Shown here piece by piece: positions 7,436 to 11,939 of a stretch of DNA of 11,939 nucleotides. This stretch comes from Sphingobium sp. Its GTDB lineage: Bacteria; Pseudomonadota; Alphaproteobacteria; Sphingomonadales; Sphingomonadaceae. Where the stretch lies: positions 1-11,939 of the forward strand of contig JAGVJS010000338.1 of assembly GCA_020051025.1 (NCBI GenBank), written 5' to 3'. The notes beneath the pieces are model-generated. The model had not been told where the DNA came from and did no database searches. It was given only the letters and a program-made list of their open reading frames with translations. The position numbers and the translations under genes are program-made. Numbering within the stretch: the first letter of the stretch is position 1; every line of letters starts with the position of its first letter.

Positions 7436-7447
7436 ATCCATATGGAT
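7436..7447. promoter_or_regulatory. 12-bp perfect palindrome at the predicted nepR transcription start
   Basis: ATCCATATGGAT is identical to its reverse complement. It begins 4 bp after the -10 element of the predicted EcfG promoter, so it would cover the transcription start or the first bases of the leader. A bound dimer there could block initiation. No regulator is identified, and a chance palindrome in AT-rich DNA is possible. Confidence 0.3.
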
Positions 7448-7591
7448 TTTTCGACGATATCGTGATTTTCCCATGGATTGCACGGTTGTGCGAATTGACG
7501 TCATGACGGAAACCCGCGAAACGGGCGAGCCGGCATGGCAGAAATTGCTGTAGAGGGGCTGATTTTGGTTTCTTCAACGACGGAGCGAGGC

Positions 7592-7786
7592 GTGGCCGAT
7601 GATAAAGATGCCGACGTCGCGCCGCCGGAAACAAAGGTGAAGGGCTCCGCTGCCCAGCGCAAGCGTCGGTCGGGCGCAGCGAAGGAAGATGGAAATGTCT
7701 CCCACGCGCTGCGCACGGTCTATCAACGCGCCGTGGAGGAGGACATCCCTTCTGAAATGCTGGATTTGCTGAGCAAGTTGGACTGA
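7592..7786 (+). CDS. nepR: NepR, anti-sigma factor of EcfG
   Basis: A small soluble anti-sigma factor that sequesters EcfG until phospho-PhyR titrates it. I choose the GTG at 7592 (64 aa). It has a good Shine-Dalgarno (GGAG, 6 bases away) and gives the usual NepR length of about 60 residues. An ATG at 7535 in the same frame would give 83 aa with a less typical leader. The N-terminal half is Lys/Arg-rich and probably disordered (QRKRRSGAAKEDG). The C-terminal half has the NepR helix pair, VSHALRTVYQRAVEEDIP and SEMLDLLSKL. The sensor gene begins 8 bp after its stop, so the two form an operon. NepR is usually paired with ecfG; here it is paired with the PhyP-like gene, while ecfG lies behind phyR. 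Confidence 0.9.
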   Translation: MADDKDADVAPPETKVKGSAAQRKRRSGAAKEDGNVSHALRTVYQRAVEEDIPSEMLDLLSKLD

Positions 7787-7793
7787 GGCGCCT

Positions 7794-9377
7794 ATGATTG
7801 GGGGCAGCCTTCCTCCGGCAGCCCGCTCGATGACCGAGCCCCTGCTGCAATTTTTCCGCTCGACCGGGGTCAAGATGTTTCTCATCCTGACCCTAGCGCT
7901 GTTGCCGCTCGGCTTGATCGCCCTCGTCGCCTCGTTGCAGGCGATCCGTACCGCCGACCTGGAAAAGGAAGCGTTGCTGCGCGTCGCAGTCACGCAAAGC
8001 GCACGCAAGCTGACCGCCGATCTACAGTCAGACCGGACCGCTCTGGAACTGACCGTCAACGCGATGGCCAACGGCACCGCTGATAAAGGCATGTGTCGGC
8101 GGATCGCCTTTTTCCTGACCTCGCATGATGCGGAGGGCGGGCATTTCTATATATATGACCAGGCTGGCCGTCGCCTGTGCAATTCGCTCCAGCCTGAGCC
8201 AGCCGGCATTGCGCCTTCCCAGCGCTTTGCCCAACCGATTGCCCAATTGTTGCCAACCCATCTGGTCAGCCGGGTACGCAGCGGCAATGGTCGCCTGGTC
8301 GCCCTTTCCTATTATTCGCGCGCGCATCTGGAGAGTATCGCTGATCCGGCTACCGCGCTTCAGAATCGGCAACTCACGCTGCGCCAGGGCGATCGTCAGT
8401 TGATCGTCAGCCGGCCGGGCGACGGCGTCAGCGGTCATAGCAACAGCCTGTCTGCACGCCTCGACCCACCCGACATCCTTCTGACCATGACGGTTCGCGA
8501 GCCGCCCGCCACGCTGGCGCGGCTGCTGTCGCTCTTTCTGCCTTTGGTCATGTGGTTCGCCGCAGCCGCGATCGGCTGGTTCGTGGTGAACCGCTTGCTG
8601 ATCCGCCCACTGGTCCTGCTACGCCGCGTGGTTGCCTCCTATCAGCCGGGTGAAGTGCTGGAACCACTGCAACGCATCCGCACCCCCGCGTTGGAAATCA
8701 TGGCACTGGGCGAGACCTTCCATGAAATCAGCAAGGACGTCGCCACCCATGAGGCGGAGATGGCCGAGGGGCTGGAAACACAGCGCAAGCTGACGCGCGA
8801 AGTGCATCATCGGGTCAAGAACAACCTGCAAATCATCGCCAGCCTCATCAACCTGCACGCCCGGTCGGCGCATAATATCGAAGCGGCAGAGGCCTATGCG
8901 TCGATCCAGCGCCGGGTCGATGCGCTGTCGGTGGTACACCGTAACCATTTCGCGGAGCTGGAAGAAAATCGCGGTGTCGGCGTCCGCCCGCTCATCAGTG
9001 AGTTGTCGGCCAGCCTGCGCGGCACCGCCCCTGCCGCCGCGCGTCGCTTCGCCATCCAGATCGACAGCGACAATCTCCACATCAGCCAGGACGTCGCGGT
9101 TCCGATCGCCTTCCTGCTGACCGAACTGGTCGAACTGGCGATGATGTTGTCGCCTCAGGCGACGATGCGCATTGCCGTGCAACTGGAACCGGGCCGAGAG
9201 GATCGCGCGCGGTTGACGGTGCGATCGACGGGCCTCAAAAGTTCGGACGACATGACCAGCTATCTGGACGAGCGCTACGGCCGAGTTCTCACCGGCCTGT
9301 CACGCCAACTGCGTGCGCCGCTGGACTATGATGGCGAGACAGGCAGCTACGCTATCTCCATTACCGTCATTCCCTGA
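7794..9377 (+). CDS. phyP: PhyP-like HisKA_2 sensor protein, probable PhyR phosphatase
   Basis: This is a 527-aa membrane sensor with TM1 at about 28-50, a periplasmic domain at about 51-244 (with C101 and C129), TM2 at about 245-266 and a HAMP-like linker. The dimerisation domain has the HisKA_2 signature HHRVKNNLQIIASL, with H339 as the candidate phosphoacceptor. The ATPase domain looks degenerate. The N-box reads TELVELAMM, with Leu448 where Asn is expected. No D-x-G-x-G G1 box is seen (the region reads VRSTGLKSS), and the GLGL-type box is not recognisable. Sphingomonad PhyP, reported as a negative regulator acting on PhyR, is encoded at the GSR locus, and this gene has the right place and architecture. 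The start at 7794 has a GAGG 5 bases upstream. A stress-sensing kinase remains possible if the ATP site is merely divergent. Confidence 0.85.
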   Translation: MIGGSLPPAARSMTEPLLQFFRSTGVKMFLILTLALLPLGLIALVASLQAIRTADLEKEALLRVAVTQSARKLTADLQSDRTALELTVNAMANGTADKGMCRRIAFFLTSHDAEGGHFYIYDQAGRRLCNSLQPEPAGIAPSQRFAQPIAQLLPTHLVSRVRSGNGRLVALSYYSRAHLESIADPATALQNRQLTLRQGDRQLIVSRPGDGVSGHSNSLSARLDPPDILLTMTVREPPATLARLLSLFLPLVMWFAAAAIGWFVVNRLLIRPLVLLRRVVASYQPGEVLEPLQRIRTPALEIMALGETFHEISKDVATHEAEMAEGLETQRKLTREVHHRVKNNLQIIASLINLHARSAHNIEAAEAYASIQRRVDALSVVHRNHFAELEENRGVGVRPLISELSASLRGTAPAAARRFAIQIDSDNLHISQDVAVPIAFLLTELVELAMMLSPQATMRIAVQLEPGREDRARLTVRSTGLKSSDDMTSYLDERYGRVLTGLSRQLRAPLDYDGETGSYAISITVIP

Positions 9378-9386
9378 AGGGCACCG

Positions 9387-10526
<1,140 letters not shown>

Positions 10527-10534
10527 CTAATGGC

Positions 10535-10550
10535 GAACGTGCGCACGTTC
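10535..10550. promoter_or_regulatory. 16-bp perfect palindrome upstream of tgt
   Basis: GAACGTGCGCACGTTC equals its own reverse complement. It sits 18 bp before the tgt start and 13 bp after the stop of the small upstream ORF. Without a loop or T-tract it is a poor terminator and looks like a dimeric regulator site. The spacing GAAC-N8-GTTC does not fit the alphaproteobacterial LexA direct repeat (GTTC-N7-GTTC). Confidence 0.45.
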
Positions 10551-10562
10551 AAGGATTAGGCC

Positions 10563-10754
10563 TCATCCGGCCCTGCGTACGCCTTCGAACAGAGCCATCG
10601 CATCAATGTAAAAGCCTTCGACCCGACGATAGGGGCCGATGAAGCGCAGGCAGTCTGCCGACAGGCGCAATGGCCATGGATCTCCCTGTTCATCATGCAG
10701 GGCCAAGGTGACACTGGGGCTATGCGGACGCGGTTCGTTCATGCGCGATAGCAT
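10563..10754 (-). CDS. Small hypothetical protein upstream of tgt
   Basis: A 63-aa ORF from the first ATG (10754). An ATG at 10742 would give 59 aa, beginning MNEPRPHSP. I do not recognise it. Base use is like its neighbours (mostly G or C in third positions), and the peptide looks like a folded soluble fragment: SVTLALHDEQGDPWPLRL, then DCLRFIGPYRRVEGFYID and an FEGVRRAG end. There is no signal peptide or membrane helix. No start has a clear Shine-Dalgarno site, and the bases just upstream are AT-rich with a tandem 9-bp repeat, which lowers certainty. It lies on the tgt strand and may be co-transcribed, with a palindrome in between. Confidence 0.5.
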   Translation of the reverse strand: MLSRMNEPRPHSPSVTLALHDEQGDPWPLRLSADCLRFIGPYRRVEGFYIDAMALFEGVRRAG

Positions 10755-10756
10755 AA

Positions 10757-10775
10757 TTAACAAAGGTTAACAAAG
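10757..10775. repeat. Tandem 9-bp direct repeat in the divergent region before rpfF
   Basis: TTAACAAAG occurs at 10757-10765 and again at 10767-10775, with a 10-bp period, so both copies face the same side of the helix. The region 10764-10953 separates the small minus-strand ORF from rpfF and is AT-rich. The TTAA cores are 6 bp apart; the CtrA consensus TTAA-N7-TTAA needs 7, so this is at best an imperfect CtrA-like site. Confidence 0.4.
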
Positions 10776-10889
10776 ACCTGCGTTCGATATTATACGATCG
10801 GCCAACAATAGCCTTTGTGGCATAAGCGCCACATTCGATCCGGTTCGGCGGCTTTTGGGGCGACCTCCTTGCAACAGTAGACGGCAAAA

Positions 10890-10897
10890 ATGGTTAA
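10890..10897 (-). promoter_or_regulatory. Possible CtrA half-site upstream of rpfF
   Basis: On the minus strand this reads TTAACCAT, which matches a CtrA-binding half-site described in alphaproteobacteria. It lies about 57 bp upstream of the rpfF start. An 8-bp match can easily arise by chance, so it is weak evidence. Confidence 0.2.
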
Positions 10898-10953
10898 CGC
10901 GCTGTCAATCATGTTCGGGTTGATTGCATGCTGCGTGCGAGCCTGATCTTTTC

Positions 10954-11939
10954 ATGTCGAATAGCAAAACGGGGTCGCAGATGATTGATTCAGGACGGTT
11001 TAATCCGACCAGAGATGAGGCTGAGGCCGCATCCGAAGACGATGTCTCAGGCAGCGCCGATCTTCCGCCGCTCGCCGCTACGGAAACGCCGGTGGAAATG
11101 GGACTGGATGGGGCCTTCCGCCAATCCACCCTGTTCGACCTTGGGCAGATCGACGTCCGCTGGGACGAAGATCTTTCTACATTATGGGCCTTCATGACGC
11201 CGCTGGAACGGCCCAACAGCAATATGGGCCTGATTCGCGACACGATGGCCTGGCAGCGCGAGAGCAAGCGCGTCTTTGACGGAAAGCAGAAGAGCGACGG
11301 CAGCGGCCTGCTCAAGTTCATGGTGCTCGGCTCGCGCTTTCCCGGCGTGTTCAATCTGGGCGGCGATCTGGAAATGTTCGCCGAATGCATCCAGCGCCGC
11401 GACCGTGCCACCTTGCTGAAATATGGTGTCGCCTGTTGCGAGATCGTTGATCGCATCTGGCACTGCAACGATATGAACATCATCAATATCGGCCTGGCGC
11501 AGGGCGATGCGCTGGGCGGCGGGCTGGAAGCATTGATGTGCTTCGACGTCATCATCGCCGAACGACAGGCCCGCTTCGGCCTGCCCGAAGTCTTGTTCGG
11601 CCTCTTCCCCGGCATGGGTGCCTATTCTATCCTGTCTCGCCGGGTTGGCCCGGTTCTGGCGCGAAAGATGCTGACGGATGGACGCATCTACACGGCCGAG
11701 GAAATGTGCGACATGGGCATCGTCACCCAGGTGGTCGAAACCGGCGAAGGGGAAGCCGCCACCGCCCAGTGGATCAAGGACCATGCGTCGCACCATGCCG
11801 GCTATGTCGGCATTAATCGCGCCGGCCGCCGGGTCAATCCGATGACCTTGGACGAACTGGTCGATATCGTCGAAACCTGGACCGACACGGCGCTGGCCCT
11901 TTCGGATCGTGACCTGCGCATGATGCGCCGCCTCGCCGC
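10954..11939 (+). CDS. rpfF: RpfF-like DSF synthase, crotonase family (3' end outside window)
   Basis: It resembles RpfF, the crotonase-fold enzyme that makes diffusible signal factor (cis-2-unsaturated fatty acids) from 3-hydroxyacyl-ACP by dehydration and thioester hydrolysis. The frame is open from 10954 to the edge (328 codons). Family motifs in order are FNLGGDLEMF, LAQGDALGGGLEALMCFDV, FGLPEVLFGLFPGMGAYS and WTDTALALSDRDLRMMRRLA. Catalytic glutamates E192 (GGGLE) and E212 (GLPE) are 20 residues apart, as E141 and E161 are in Xanthomonas RpfF. The N-terminus is about 50 residues longer and acidic/polar; ATG 10981 is an alternative start, and no start has a strong Shine-Dalgarno. By comparison with the 289-aa Xanthomonas protein only a few codons are missing at the end. 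No DSF sensor gene is visible in the window. An ordinary enoyl-CoA hydratase is unlikely given the GMGAYS motif. Confidence 0.88.
   Translation, partial: MSNSKTGSQMIDSGRFNPTRDEAEAASEDDVSGSADLPPLAATETPVEMGLDGAFRQSTLFDLGQIDVRWDEDLSTLWAFMTPLERPNSNMGLIRDTMAWQRESKRVFDGKQKSDGSGLLKFMVLGSRFPGVFNLGGDLEMFAECIQRRDRATLLKYGVACCEIVDRIWHCNDMNIINIGLAQGDALGGGLEALMCFDVIIAERQARFGLPEVLFGLFPGMGAYSILSRRVGPVLARKMLTDGRIYTAEEMCDMGIVTQVVETGEGEAATAQWIKDHASHHAGYVGINRAGRRVNPMTLDELVDIVETWTDTALALSDRDLRMMRRLA

Larger units (their letters stand above)
7259..7591. other. Divergent phyR-nepR intergenic region
   Basis: This stretch of 333 bases carries no gene I believe. It is more AT-rich than its surroundings and holds the nepR promoter (7407-7431). 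Palindromes are ATCCATATGGAT (7436-7447), ACGATATCGT (7454-7463) and TGACGTCA (7496-7503). A 5-3-5 inverted repeat, ATGGAATGTCCAT, lies at 7323-7335. Short open frames here, including an 86-codon one on the plus strand, have no family resemblance. If NepR starts at the ATG at 7535, the coding region would extend into the last 57 bases. Confidence 0.6.

Noticed and set aside
7293..7553. 86-codon plus-strand ORF in the phyR-nepR gap
   Set aside because: It contains the predicted nepR promoter and a palindrome, has no good ribosome-binding site and no family resemblance.
7290..7850. 186-codon minus-strand ORF across the phyR-nepR gap
   Set aside because: It overlaps the nepR coding region and promoter and yields a Pro/Arg/Ser-rich peptide; not credible as a gene.
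8619..9182. 187-codon minus-strand ORF inside the PhyP-like gene
   Set aside because: Antisense to the HisKA_2 region, with no start signal or family resemblance.
9378..9386. Terminator between the convergent sensor gene and tgt
   Set aside because: Only 9 bp separate the stop codons and no hairpin with a T-tract is visible.
11182..11796. 204-codon minus-strand ORF opposite rpfF
   Set aside because: The plus strand encodes the conserved RpfF catalytic core here; the opposite frame is a shadow.

Overview
The window looks like chromosomal DNA of a sphingomonad (Alphaproteobacteria, Sphingomonadaceae). It is GC-rich and carries a complete PhyR-NepR-EcfG general stress response (GSR) locus. Its tRNA-guanine transglycosylase aligns closely with the Zymomonas enzyme, with every catalytic residue offset by exactly 8. 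A genus cannot be assigned from sequence reading alone.

Layout. (1) Positions 1-4919, minus strand, form a compact exopolysaccharide/PEP-CTERM (exosortase A type) operon. Its order is sugar-1-phosphate transferase, PrsK histidine kinase, PrsR sigma-54 activator, and the first 25 codons of a further gene that is probably PrsT. Gaps are 13 bp, a TGATG overlap and 5 bp. (2) Positions 4920-9377 are the GSR locus. On the minus strand lie phyR, an unlisted 43-codon membrane peptide, ecfG and a 90-residue single-TM protein. On the plus strand, divergent from phyR, lie nepR and a HisKA_2-type sensor protein resembling PhyP. I find two perfect EcfG-type promoters (GGAAC-N16/17-CGTT), one before the 43-aa peptide plus ecfG and one before the 90-aa gene. 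A near-perfect one precedes nepR. (3) Positions 9387-10754, minus strand, hold tgt, which converges with the sensor gene, and a small unknown ORF. (4) From 10954 to the right edge, plus strand, runs an RpfF-type crotonase (DSF fatty-acid signal synthase) with both catalytic glutamates; its 3' end lies outside the window.

How the genes work together. In the known GSR scheme, phosphorylated PhyR binds NepR through its sigma-like domain and frees EcfG, which transcribes stress genes. The promoters seen here suggest positive autoregulation of ecfG and negative feedback through nepR and the PhyP-like protein. The sensor's ATP-binding domain appears degenerate (no N-box Asn, no G1 motif), which fits a PhyR phosphatase better than a kinase. 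The PrsK-PrsR pair should control secreted PEP-CTERM proteins linked to matrix production, and RpfF makes a diffusible signal that controls biofilm and dispersal in other bacteria. Surface matrix, stress and cell-cell signalling genes therefore sit side by side.

The most noteworthy unlisted items are the two small membrane proteins behind EcfG promoters, the degenerate PhyP-like ATPase domain, the RpfF with an N-terminal extension, and several palindromes in the intergenic regions. No rRNA, tRNA, CRISPR or insertion sequence was seen.
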